Assembly (NCBI RefSeq): GCF_000720185.1
Contig: NZ_JOIY01000009.1
Location: forward strand, 123,297 to 187,296
Direction of reading: 5' to 3'
DNA length: 64,000 bases
Source of the DNA: Streptomyces sp. NRRL S-340
Lineage (GTDB): Bacteria > Actinomycetota > Actinomycetes > Streptomycetales > Streptomycetaceae
The notes under the pieces: generated by a model
What the model was told of the DNA's origin: nothing
What the model saw: only the letters and a program-made list of their open reading frames with translations
The model's database searches: none
Part shown: in pieces, positions 35,202 through 43,249 of the stretch
Position numbering within the stretch: the stretch's first letter is position 1
Layout of the letters: every line of letters begins with the position of its first letter
Translations under genes and position numbers: made by a program

Positions 35202-37730
35202 ATGGTGGAGAAGTCTGCCGACATCCTGATGCCCGGACCGGACGAATCCGCCGTCGCCCGGCGTACGGTCACCGCTCCGGCGACGGCGGACACCGAGCGG
35301 CTCCTCGCGGGCATCCTGGCGGACGTCGTGCACAGCGAGCAGGTACCGGCGGACAGCCACTTCTTCACCGACCTGGGCGCCAACTCCCTGGTCATGGCCC
35401 AGTTCTGCGCACGGGTGCGCAAGCACCCCGACCTGCCGTCCGTGTCCATGAAGGACATCTACCGGCACCCCACCCTCCGGGAGCTGGCGGCCGCCCTCGC
35501 GCCGGCCGCGGCCCCGGCCGCCGGCCCCGGCACGGCGGCCGCACCACCGCCGGCACCGGCTTCCGCGCCGGCGCCTGCGCCCGCACCGCACGTCCCGGGC
35601 AACCACCTGGTGTGCGGAGCGCTCCAGGCGCTGATCTTCCTCGGCTACTCCTTCGCCATCGGCATGGCCACCGCCCAGGCCTACGAATGGGTCGCGGCGG
35701 GATCGGGCCTCGTCCAGATCTACGTCCGCTCGTTCCTGTGCGGCACGATCGGATTCCTCGCCCTGTGCGCCTTCCCCGTCCTCGTGAAATGGGTGCTCGT
35801 CGGGCGCTGGAAACCCCGGGAGTTTCCCGTGTGGAGCATGGCGTATCTGCGTTTCTGGGTCGTCAAGTCACTGCTCCACGCCAACCCCATGGTGCTGTTC
35901 GTCGGCAATCCGCTGTACGTCATGTACCTGCGGGCGCTGGGCGCACGGATCGGGAAGGACGTCACGATCCTCTCCCGGTCGGTGCCGGTCTGCACCGACC
36001 TGCTCACCATCGGGGCCGGCACGGTGATCCGCAACGACGCCGTGTTCCTGGGCTACCGGGCGTACGCCGGAGCCATCCAGACCGGCGGCATCACCCTGGG
36101 CCGGGACGTCTTCATCGGTGAGAAGACGGTCCTCGACATCGACACCGCCATGGGCGACGCCGCGCAGCTCGGCCATGCCTCGGCCCTGTACCGGGGGCGG
36201 GCGATCCCGGCCGGCGAGCGGTGGCACGGTTCCCCGGCCCAGCCCACGCACGTCGACCACGTACGGGTCCCCCCGGCCCGGTGCGGCACGCTGCGCCGGG
36301 CCGGCTTCGCGCTCACCACCCTGCTGCAGCTGTTCCTCCTGTACCTGCCGCTCGCCGTGGGCGGGGTGTACATGCTGTTCGCGGAGGTCCCGGTGCTCAG
36401 CAAACGACTGACCGCGGAGACCCGGGGCACCACGGCCGGGGAGTTCCTCGGCGACACCCTGATCGTGTCCTCGGTGCTGTTCTTCGGCGGTCTCCTGCTC
36501 GGGCTGCTCGCCCTGTGCACCGTGCCGCGGGTACTGCACCGCGCGATCCGCCCCGACCGGGTCTATCCGCTCTACGGCTTCCACTACGCCCTGCACCGGC
36601 TGATCGCCGGGCTGACCAATGTCCGGTTCTTCACCTGGCTGTTCGGGGACAGCTCCTACATCGTCCCCTACCTGCGCGGCATCGGGTACGACCTCTCCGA
36701 GGTCGAGCAGACCGGCTCGAACTTCGGCACCGAGGTCCAGCACCAGTCCCCGTTCCTGGTCTCCGTCGGCAGCGGCACCATGGTGGCCGACGGCCTGTCG
36801 GTCCTGAACGCCGACTACTCCCGTACGTCCTTCAGGATGAGCCGGACCTCGATCGGGGCCCGCAACTTCCTCGGCAACAACATCGCCTACCCGGCCGGGG
36901 CGCGCACCGGTGACAACTGCCTGCTGGCGACTAAGGTGATGGTCCCCCTCGACGGCGAGATCCGCGAGGGGGTCGGACTGCTCGGCTCGCCGTGCTTCGA
37001 GATCCCCCGGTCGGTCGAGCGCGACACCCGCTTCGACCACCTGCGCACGGGCGACGCGCTGCGCCGCAGCCTGGCCGCGAAGAACCGTTACAACCTGCGC
37101 TCCATGGCCCTGCACCTGCTGATGCGCTGGCTGCACACGGCACTGCTCACCGCCTTCGCGCTCGGCTCGGTCGGCCTGTACGGCACCCTGGGGCACATCG
37201 TGATCGGCTGCTACCTGGCCCTCACCCTGGTGCTCACCACCGGGTTCTACATCCTGCTGGAGCGCTGCCTGACCGGGTTCCGCCCGCTGCGGCCGAAGCT
37301 GTGCTCCATCTACGAGCCGTACTTCTGGTGGCACGAGCGGGTGTGGAAGGTGCCGGACCACTACCTGGCCATCTTCAACGGCACGCCGTTCAAGGCTCTG
37401 GTCTGGCGGCTGACCGGGGTGCGCATCGGCCGGCGGGTCTTCGACGACGGATGCTTCATCACGGAGCGGACGCTGGCCGCCATCGGCGACGACTGCACCC
37501 TCAACGCGGGCAGCAAGATCCAGTGCCATTCGCAGGAGGACGGGACCTTCAAGTCCGACCGCACCACACTCGGCGCGGGCGTCACCCTCGGCGTCGGCGC
37601 GCACGTCCACTACGGCGTGACACTCGGCGACCGGGCAGTGCTGGCGCCCGACTCCTTTCTGATGAAGGGCGAGGAAGTCCCGCCCGACGCGGAATGGGAA
37701 GGCAACCCCGCCGCCCCGACGGCGAACTGA
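35202..37730 (+). CDS. Carrier domain fused to Pls/PosA-type membrane module
   Basis: An 842-residue membrane protein. Residues 30-100 are a peptidyl carrier domain (DLGANSLVMAQF, phosphopantetheine Ser62). A Pro/Ala linker (101-130) leads to a module like the C-terminal NRPS terminal domain (TIGR02353) of epsilon-polylysine and polyornithine synthetases: membrane helices (about 135-245), a first left-handed beta-helix segment (YLRALGARIGKDVTIL...), more helices, a long middle domain, a last pair of helices, and a second beta helix (GVRIGRRVFDDGCF... ending FLMKGEEVPP). In Pls these tandem domains join amino acids into an isopeptide chain. No adenylation domain is present; the next gene, 14 nt downstream, provides one. 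AGGGAG precedes the ATG. Confidence 0.85.
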   Translation: MVEKSADILMPGPDESAVARRTVTAPATADTERLLAGILADVVHSEQVPADSHFFTDLGANSLVMAQFCARVRKHPDLPSVSMKDIYRHPTLRELAAALAPAAAPAAGPGTAAAPPPAPASAPAPAPAPHVPGNHLVCGALQALIFLGYSFAIGMATAQAYEWVAAGSGLVQIYVRSFLCGTIGFLALCAFPVLVKWVLVGRWKPREFPVWSMAYLRFWVVKSLLHANPMVLFVGNPLYVMYLRALGARIGKDVTILSRSVPVCTDLLTIGAGTVIRNDAVFLGYRAYAGAIQTGGITLGRDVFIGEKTVLDIDTAMGDAAQLGHASALYRGRAIPAGERWHGSPAQPTHVDHVRVPPARCGTLRRAGFALTTLLQLFLLYLPLAVGGVYMLFAEVPVLSKRLTAETRGTTAGEFLGDTLIVSSVLFFGGLLLGLLALCTVPRVLHRAIRPDRVYPLYGFHYALHRLIAGLTNVRFFTWLFGDSSYIVPYLRGIGYDLSEVEQTGSNFGTEVQHQSPFLVSVGSGTMVADGLSVLNADYSRTSFRMSRTSIGARNFLGNNIAYPAGARTGDNCLLATKVMVPLDGEIREGVGLLGSPCFEIPRSVERDTRFDHLRTGDALRRSLAAKNRYNLRSMALHLLMRWLHTALLTAFALGSVGLYGTLGHIVIGCYLALTLVLTTGFYILLERCLTGFRPLRPKLCSIYEPYFWWHERVWKVPDHYLAIFNGTPFKALVWRLTGVRIGRRVFDDGCFITERTLAAIGDDCTLNAGSKIQCHSQEDGTFKSDRTTLGAGVTLGVGAHVHYGVTLGDRAVLAPDSFLMKGEEVPPDAEWEGNPAAPTAN

Positions 37731-37744
37731 GGAAGGGTCATTCG

Positions 37745-40700
37745 ATGGGAACGCTCGTGGCAGCGGACAGGGACTTCTGGACCGATGTGCTGACCGCCGG
37801 CGGGTTCACCGCCGTCCCGCGGTGGGCGCCGCGGCCCGTCGCCGGCGTGGCCGGGCACGAGGAGACGGTCCCGGCCCAGGTGGCCGAGGCGGTGCGCGCC
37901 CTGGCCGCCGAACTGGGCGTCCCGGTCAGCGCGGTGCTGCTGGCCGCCCACGCCAAGGTGCTGGCCGCGCTGTGCGGGGAGCCGGACGTGGTGACCGGGC
38001 ACGCGGTGGGCGACGGTGACCCGCTCCCCTGCCGGCTGACGGTCGCGCCCCCCACCTGGCGCGGCGTGGTGCGCGCCGCCCGCCGCGTCGAGGCGGACCT
38101 GCTCACGCACCGCGGCTTCGCCGTGGGCGAGCTGCGCCGGGAGCTGGGACTGACGGAACCGGCGTACGAGGTGGTGTGCGACCCGGAGGGCTCCTGGGCC
38201 GCCGGGGCCTGGCAGGAGACCGGGCGCGGCGCGGACGGCGCCCTGCCCCCGGGCACCGTGCTGGCCGTGGGCTGGTCCGACCGGGAGGCGCGGATGACGC
38301 TGCGGCTGCGGTACCGCACCGACGTGCTGGACGCCTCGGCGGCGGCCCGGATCTGCGGCTACCACCTGGCCGCGCTCGCACTGATGGCCGCCGACGCGGA
38401 CGCCGAGCACGCCCGGCAGAGCCTGCTGCCGGCCGAGGAGGTACGCGAGCAGCTCGAAGGGCTGGCCGGTCCGGAGCGCGCACTGCCCGACGCGCGGGCG
38501 CACGAGCTGTTCGAGCAGCGGGTACGGGAACGTCCCGACGCCGTGGCCGCGGTGCACGGGGACCGCTCGTGGACGTACGGCGAGCTGAACGCCCGCGCGA
38601 ACCGGCTGGCGCGGGCGCTGGTGGCGCGGGGACTGGGCCCGGAGGACGTGGTGGCGGTGGTCACCGAACGCGATCTGGACTGGCTGGCGTCGGTGATCGC
38701 GGTGTTCAAGGCCGGCGGTGTCTACCTGCCGATCGAGCCGCACTTCCCGGCCGGGCGGATCGCGGCGACGCTGGCCCGGTCCGGCTGCCGGATCGCGCTG
38801 ACCGAGCCGGGCAGCACCGCCACCCTGGACGAGGCCCTGGCCGGGCAGGCACCGGCCGTCGAGAAGCTGCTGGTGGAGGACGCGTACGCGGAGGACCACG
38901 CCGACGGCGACCTCGGTCTGGAGGTGGCGCCCGGCCGGCTGGCGTACATCTACTTCACCTCCGGCTCCACGGGCGAGCCGAAGGGCGCCATGTGCGAGCA
39001 CGCCGGCATGCTCAACCACCTGTACGCCAAGATCGACGACCTGGGGATCGGCCCGGAGACGGTGGTGGCGCAGACGGCCCCGCAGTGCTTCGACATCTCG
39101 CTGTGGCAGTTGCTGGCCGCGCTGCTGGTGGGCGGGCGGACGCTGCTCGTGGAGCAGGACGCGGTCGTGGACGTGGAGCGGTTCGTCGACACGCTGGAAC
39201 GCGGCGGGGCCGGGGTGGCGCAGGTCGTGCCCTCCTACCTGGAGGTGGTGGCCGCGTACCTGGAACGGCACCCGCGCGAACTGCCCGCACTGCGGTGTGT
39301 GTCGGTGACCGGTGAGGCGCTGAAACGGGAGCTGGTCCAGCGCTGGTTCGCGCTGAAGCCCGACGTCGCCCTGGTCAACGCCTACGGCCTGACCGAGACG
39401 TCGGACGACACCAACCACGAGGTCATGCGCGAGGTGCCGGACCGGGTGCTGCTGGGACGCCCGGTCAGCAATGTGCGGGTCCTGGTCGTCGACGAGAACC
39501 TGTCCCTGGTACCGCTGGGCGCGCCCGGCCTGATCGCGTTCTCGGGGGTGTGCGTGGGCCGCGGCTACGTCAACGATCCCGAGCGCACCCGGGAGGCGTA
39601 CCGGCAGGACCCCTACCGGCCGGGCGAGCGGCTCTACCTCGCCGGAGACTGGGGGCGCTGGCACCCGGGCGGCAAGCTGGAGTTCCTGGGACGGCGGGAC
39701 AGCCAGGTCAAGATCCGCGGGTTCCGCATCGAGATCGGGGAGATCGAGAACACGCTGCTGCGGGTGGACGGAGTGCGCGACGGCGCGGTCGTCGTCGCCG
39801 AACTCGCCGGGCGCAGCGCCCATCTGGTCGCCTTCTACACCGGCCGGCGCCTCGATGCCGAGGAACTGAGGCGGGCGCTGGGGGCCGCGCTGCCCGCCTA
39901 CATGGTGCCGAGCGCCTTCCACTGGCAGGACGGCCTGCCGCTGACGGCCAACGGCAAGACCGACCGCAAGGCCCTGACCGCGCTGGCCGAGCGGACCGCG
40001 GAGCAGGACACGGCGGACGGCCGGGCGAAGGACGCCCCGCGCACCGCGACCGAGCGGCGGCTGGCGGACGCCTGGGCCGAACTGCTGGGGCTGCCCCGCG
40101 ACGGCGTCGGCCGCGACGACCACTTCTTCGACCGCGGCGGCACCTCGCTGTCGGCGGTGAAACTGACCATCGCCCTGGACCGGGCGGTCTCCCTCAAGGA
40201 CATCACCCGCCATCCGGTGCTCGCCGACCTCGCGGCGCTGCTCGACGGTGCTCGTGCGAGCCGTCCGGAGCTGCTGCAGCCGCTGTCGGCGCAGGGCCGG
40301 CCCGGCGCCTGCGCCCTGGTGTGCTTCCCGTACGCGGGCGGCAACGCGGTCAACTTCCGGCCGATGGCGGGCGCCCTGACGGGCAGCGGCCTCGCGGTGT
40401 ACGCCGCCGAGCTGCCGGGACACGACCTGGCCGCCGCCGGCGAGGCCTTCGCCCCGCTGGAGCAGGTCGCCGAGCAGGCCGTGGCCGAGATCCTGGCGCG
40501 CGGTCTGACGCAGGTCATGCTGTGGGGGCACTCCTCCGGGGCCGCCCCGGCCGTCGAGACGGCACGGCGGCTGGAGGAGCGCGGGGTGCGGGTGGTGCGG
40601 GTGTTCCTGGGCGCGCAGTTGCCGGGGACGGCCGCCGAACGCACCGCCGCCGCCACGGAGCTGACGCGGTGCGGCAACGCGGAGATCGCCGCCCGGCTGA

Positions 40701-41032
40701 GCGCGGACAGCGGTTACACCGAGCTGGGCGAGCTGAACGCCGAGCACATCGGCGCGGCCTACCGGCACGACTGCGTGTCGGCGCACCGCTACTTCGCGGC
40801 CGCCCTGGAGAGCCCGCCTGCGGTGCGGCTCGCCGCACCGGTGACGGTGGTCGTCGCCGCCGACGACCCGCACACCACCGGGTACGGCGCACACCACCGG
40901 GACTGGAAATTCCTGGCCGAGCAGGTGGAGCTGCACGAACTCCCCGACGGCGGCCACTACTTCCCCCGCACCCGGCCGGACGGGGCGGCGCGGGCCGTTC
41001 TGGACGCCGCCGAACTGCTGGCGTCCTCCTGA
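37745..41032 (+). CDS. NRPS: partial C - A - T - TE
   Basis: A 1095-residue nonribosomal peptide synthetase. Residues 1-235 resemble only the C-terminal lobe of a condensation domain; no HHxxxDG is present. The adenylation domain (250-745) has YIYFTSGSTGEPKG (A3), NAYGLTET (A5), YLAGDWGR (A7) and NGKTDRK with the catalytic Lys737 (A10). A carrier domain follows (DHFFDRGGTSL, Ser801), then a type II-like thioesterase (855-1095; GHSSG nucleophile, GGHYF histidine). Pocket residues Asp554/Asp555 align with GrsA 330/331 and favour a basic amino acid, in line with diaminopropionate. GGAAGGG lies 7 nt before the ATG, 14 nt after the previous stop. Confidence 0.88.
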   Translation: MGTLVAADRDFWTDVLTAGGFTAVPRWAPRPVAGVAGHEETVPAQVAEAVRALAAELGVPVSAVLLAAHAKVLAALCGEPDVVTGHAVGDGDPLPCRLTVAPPTWRGVVRAARRVEADLLTHRGFAVGELRRELGLTEPAYEVVCDPEGSWAAGAWQETGRGADGALPPGTVLAVGWSDREARMTLRLRYRTDVLDASAAARICGYHLAALALMAADADAEHARQSLLPAEEVREQLEGLAGPERALPDARAHELFEQRVRERPDAVAAVHGDRSWTYGELNARANRLARALVARGLGPEDVVAVVTERDLDWLASVIAVFKAGGVYLPIEPHFPAGRIAATLARSGCRIALTEPGSTATLDEALAGQAPAVEKLLVEDAYAEDHADGDLGLEVAPGRLAYIYFTSGSTGEPKGAMCEHAGMLNHLYAKIDDLGIGPETVVAQTAPQCFDISLWQLLAALLVGGRTLLVEQDAVVDVERFVDTLERGGAGVAQVVPSYLEVVAAYLERHPRELPALRCVSVTGEALKRELVQRWFALKPDVALVNAYGLTETSDDTNHEVMREVPDRVLLGRPVSNVRVLVVDENLSLVPLGAPGLIAFSGVCVGRGYVNDPERTREAYRQDPYRPGERLYLAGDWGRWHPGGKLEFLGRRDSQVKIRGFRIEIGEIENTLLRVDGVRDGAVVVAELAGRSAHLVAFYTGRRLDAEELRRALGAALPAYMVPSAFHWQDGLPLTANGKTDRKALTALAERTAEQDTADGRAKDAPRTATERRLADAWAELLGLPRDGVGRDDHFFDRGGTSLSAVKLTIALDRAVSLKDITRHPVLADLAALLDGARASRPELLQPLSAQGRPGACALVCFPYAGGNAVNFRPMAGALTGSGLAVYAAELPGHDLAAAGEAFAPLEQVAEQAVAEILARGLTQVMLWGHSSGAAPAVETARRLEERGVRVVRVFLGAQLPGTAAERTAAATELTRCGNAEIAARLSADSGYTELGELNAEHIGAAYRHDCVSAHRYFAAALESPPAVRLAAPVTVVVAADDPHTTGYGAHHRDWKFLAEQVELHELPDGGHYFPRTRPDGAARAVLDAAELLASS

Positions 41033-41092
41033 CCACGCCGGCCGGCGACCGACCGGCCGGCGACCACACCGCCCGACGAAAGGAACACCGAG

Positions 41093-42097
41093 ATGTCGTT
41101 CTCGTCCCCGGCGTCACTGCTGGAGGTGGAGCTGCGACCGGACCGGCCGCCGGTCCTGCACGTCGAACCGCCGGCCGACGCGGCCGGCTGGGCGGCCCAG
41201 TACCGCGAGGCGGTGCGCGCGCAGGTCGCCGAGCACGGCGCGCTCCTGGTGCGCGGCCTGGGCCTCGGGGAGCAGGAACAGGTCCGGGCGGTCTTCACCG
41301 CGCTGGGCGGTGAACCGATGGCGGAGCGCGAGGCGTTCGCCGTCCGGCAGTCCTACGGCTCCGGGCTGTACTCCTCGACCGCCTGGCCGGACAACCAGCC
41401 GATGTGCATGCACCACGAACTGAGCTACGCGCAGCGGGTTCCCACGCTGATGCTGTTCGCGTGCCTCACCGCGCCCGCCCAGGGCGGTGCCACCGCGGTG
41501 GCGGACGCGGAACAGGTGCTCCGGGCGCTGCCCGCCGAGGTGACGGAGCGCTTCGAGCGCGAGGGCTGGCTGCTCACCCGCAGCTACAACGACGAGATCG
41601 GCGCCTCGCTGGCCGAGTCGTTCGGCACCGAGGACCGGGAGACCGTCGAGAACTACTGCCGCGCGCACGACATCGACTTCGAGTGGCGCGACGACGGGTC
41701 GCTGCGCACCCGGCAGCGCCGCAGCGCCGTCGTACGGCATCCGGTCACCGGCCGGCCCTGCTGGTTCAACCAGATCGCGTTCCTCAACGAGTGGACGCTG
41801 GCGCCCGAGGTGCGCGAGTACCTGGTGGACGAGTACGGCGAGGACGGGCTGCCGTTCAACACCCGCTACGGGGACGGCGGCCCGATCAGCGAGAAGGTCG
41901 TCCAGCAGATCAACGCCGTCTACGAGGAGCACACCCGGCGCGAGCCCTGGCAGGCCGGTGACCTGATGCTCGTCGACAACGTCCGCACCGCGCACAGCCG
42001 CGAGGCCTTCACCGGTGAGCGGCGGGTGCTGGTGGCCATGGCCGAGCCGCGGGTGCCGGCCGGTGGCACGCCCACCCCGGAAGGAGACCGGCGATGA
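41093..42097 (+). CDS. TauD/TfdA-family Fe(II)/2-oxoglutarate dioxygenase
   Basis: A 334-residue oxygenase. The iron ligands appear as HHE (in MCMHHELSY, giving HxE with the first His) and the distal His in DNVRTAHSRE, with the 2-oxoglutarate Arg in GERRVLV. SyrP-type relatives in NRPS clusters hydroxylate carrier-bound amino acids at the beta carbon. Here it lies 60 nt after the NRPS and its stop overlaps the sbnB-like start by ATGA, so it is part of the pathway, perhaps hydroxylating Dap or a Dap-containing chain. The exact substrate is not determinable from sequence. AAAGGA precedes the ATG. Confidence 0.87.
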   Translation: MSFSSPASLLEVELRPDRPPVLHVEPPADAAGWAAQYREAVRAQVAEHGALLVRGLGLGEQEQVRAVFTALGGEPMAEREAFAVRQSYGSGLYSSTAWPDNQPMCMHHELSYAQRVPTLMLFACLTAPAQGGATAVADAEQVLRALPAEVTERFEREGWLLTRSYNDEIGASLAESFGTEDRETVENYCRAHDIDFEWRDDGSLRTRQRRSAVVRHPVTGRPCWFNQIAFLNEWTLAPEVREYLVDEYGEDGLPFNTRYGDGGPISEKVVQQINAVYEEHTRREPWQAGDLMLVDNVRTAHSREAFTGERRVLVAMAEPRVPAGGTPTPEGDRR

Positions 42098-43212
42098 CCT
42101 CCGTGACGTCCCCCGTCACCGGCTCCCCCGCCTCCGGGGCGGCGCGCGTGCCGTCCTTCGCGGTGATCTCCGGTGCCCAGGTGCAGCAGGCGCTCCAGGG
42201 CCGCGAGAAGGAGATCGTGGACCTCGTGGAGGCCACGTACCGGCTGCACGGCGCCGGGCAGACGGTCAACCCGCCGTCGTACTTCCTGCGCTTCCCGGAC
42301 CGGCCCACCTCCCGGATCATCGCGCTGCCCGCCTCGGTCGGCGGGCCGGCGGGGGTCGACGGACTGAAATGGATCTCCAGCTTCCCGGAGAACGTGGCGG
42401 CCGGGGTGCCCCGGGCCTCGGCGGTCCTGATCCTCAACGACCACGACACCGGCTACCCGTTCGCCTGCCTGGAGAGTTCCATCATCAGCGCCACCAGGAC
42501 GGCGGCGTCGGCCGCGCTGGCCGCGGACCGGCTCTCCCGGACCCGGACACGGCCGGCCCGGATCGGCTTCTTCGGCACGGGTCTGATCGCCCGCTACATC
42601 CACACGTTCCTCGCCGGTACCGGCTGGAGTTTCGACTCGGTCGGCGTGTACGACGTGTCCGCCGACAGCGCGGCCGGCTTCTGCGGCTATCTGCGCCAGG
42701 CGGCCGGTGCCGCGGAACAGGCCGGGCAGGGCGGGCGAAACGATTCTGCGGATCAGGCCGGGCGGATCACCGTGCACGACAGTCCCGAGGAGCTGATCCG
42801 CTCCAGCGACCTGGTCGTGTTCGCGACCGTCGCGGGCGAACCGCACGTCACCGACCCGTCCTGGTTCGACCACCGCCCGGTGGTGCTGCACGTGTCGCTG
42901 CGCGACCTCGACCCGCGGATCCTGCTCGGCTCGGCGAACTTCGTCGACGACGTCGAGCACTGCCTGAAGGCCGGCACCTCACCGCACCTGGCCGAACAGC
43001 TCACCGGCGGTCGGGACTTCCTGGACGGCACGCTCGACGACGTGCTGACCGGCCGGGTGGAACCGCCGGCCGACCGGACCGTGATCTTCTCCCCGTTCGG
43101 CCTCGGGGTCCTCGACCTCGCCGTCGGCAGTTACGTCCACGCCGAGGTGGCCCGGGCCGGGAACCTCCACGTCGTCGACGACTTCTTCCACGAGCTGCGC
43201 CGGTACGGCTGA
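42094..43212 (+). CDS. sbnB: SbnB-like N-(2-amino-2-carboxyethyl)-glutamate dehydrogenase
   Basis: A 372-residue ornithine cyclodeaminase-superfamily enzyme. In staphylococci SbnB oxidises the SbnA product N-(1-amino-1-carboxy-2-ethyl)-L-glutamate with NAD, releasing 2-oxoglutarate and L-2,3-diaminopropionate. The Rossmann loop is IGFFGTGLIARYIH; the N-terminal segment NPPSYFLRFPDRP and GLKWISSFPEN are typical of the SbnB branch rather than true cyclodeaminases. The ATG overlaps the dioxygenase stop and an AAGGAG lies upstream. A short linker-like insertion (QAAGAAEQAGQGGRNDSADQ) is species-specific. Confidence 0.87.
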   Translation: MTSVTSPVTGSPASGAARVPSFAVISGAQVQQALQGREKEIVDLVEATYRLHGAGQTVNPPSYFLRFPDRPTSRIIALPASVGGPAGVDGLKWISSFPENVAAGVPRASAVLILNDHDTGYPFACLESSIISATRTAASAALAADRLSRTRTRPARIGFFGTGLIARYIHTFLAGTGWSFDSVGVYDVSADSAAGFCGYLRQAAGAAEQAGQGGRNDSADQAGRITVHDSPEELIRSSDLVVFATVAGEPHVTDPSWFDHRPVVLHVSLRDLDPRILLGSANFVDDVEHCLKAGTSPHLAEQLTGGRDFLDGTLDDVLTGRVEPPADRTVIFSPFGLGVLDLAVGSYVHAEVARAGNLHVVDDFFHELRRYG

Positions 43213-43249
43213 ACGTCCGTCCCCCGGCCCCCGGCATCAGGAGGTTAGC

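Noticed and set aside
35202..37730. Complete epsilon-polylysine synthetase
   Set aside because: The protein lacks the adenylation domain that Pls carries in the same chain, and the operon supplies Dap rather than lysine.
37610..40957. Minus-strand frame of about 1115 codons opposite the NRPS
   Set aside because: Antisense shadow of the NRPS; no recognisable domain.
42094..43212. Ornithine cyclodeaminase making proline
   Set aside because: Pairing and translational context with the sbnA-like gene and the SbnB-type N-terminal sequence favour the Dap-forming dehydrogenase.
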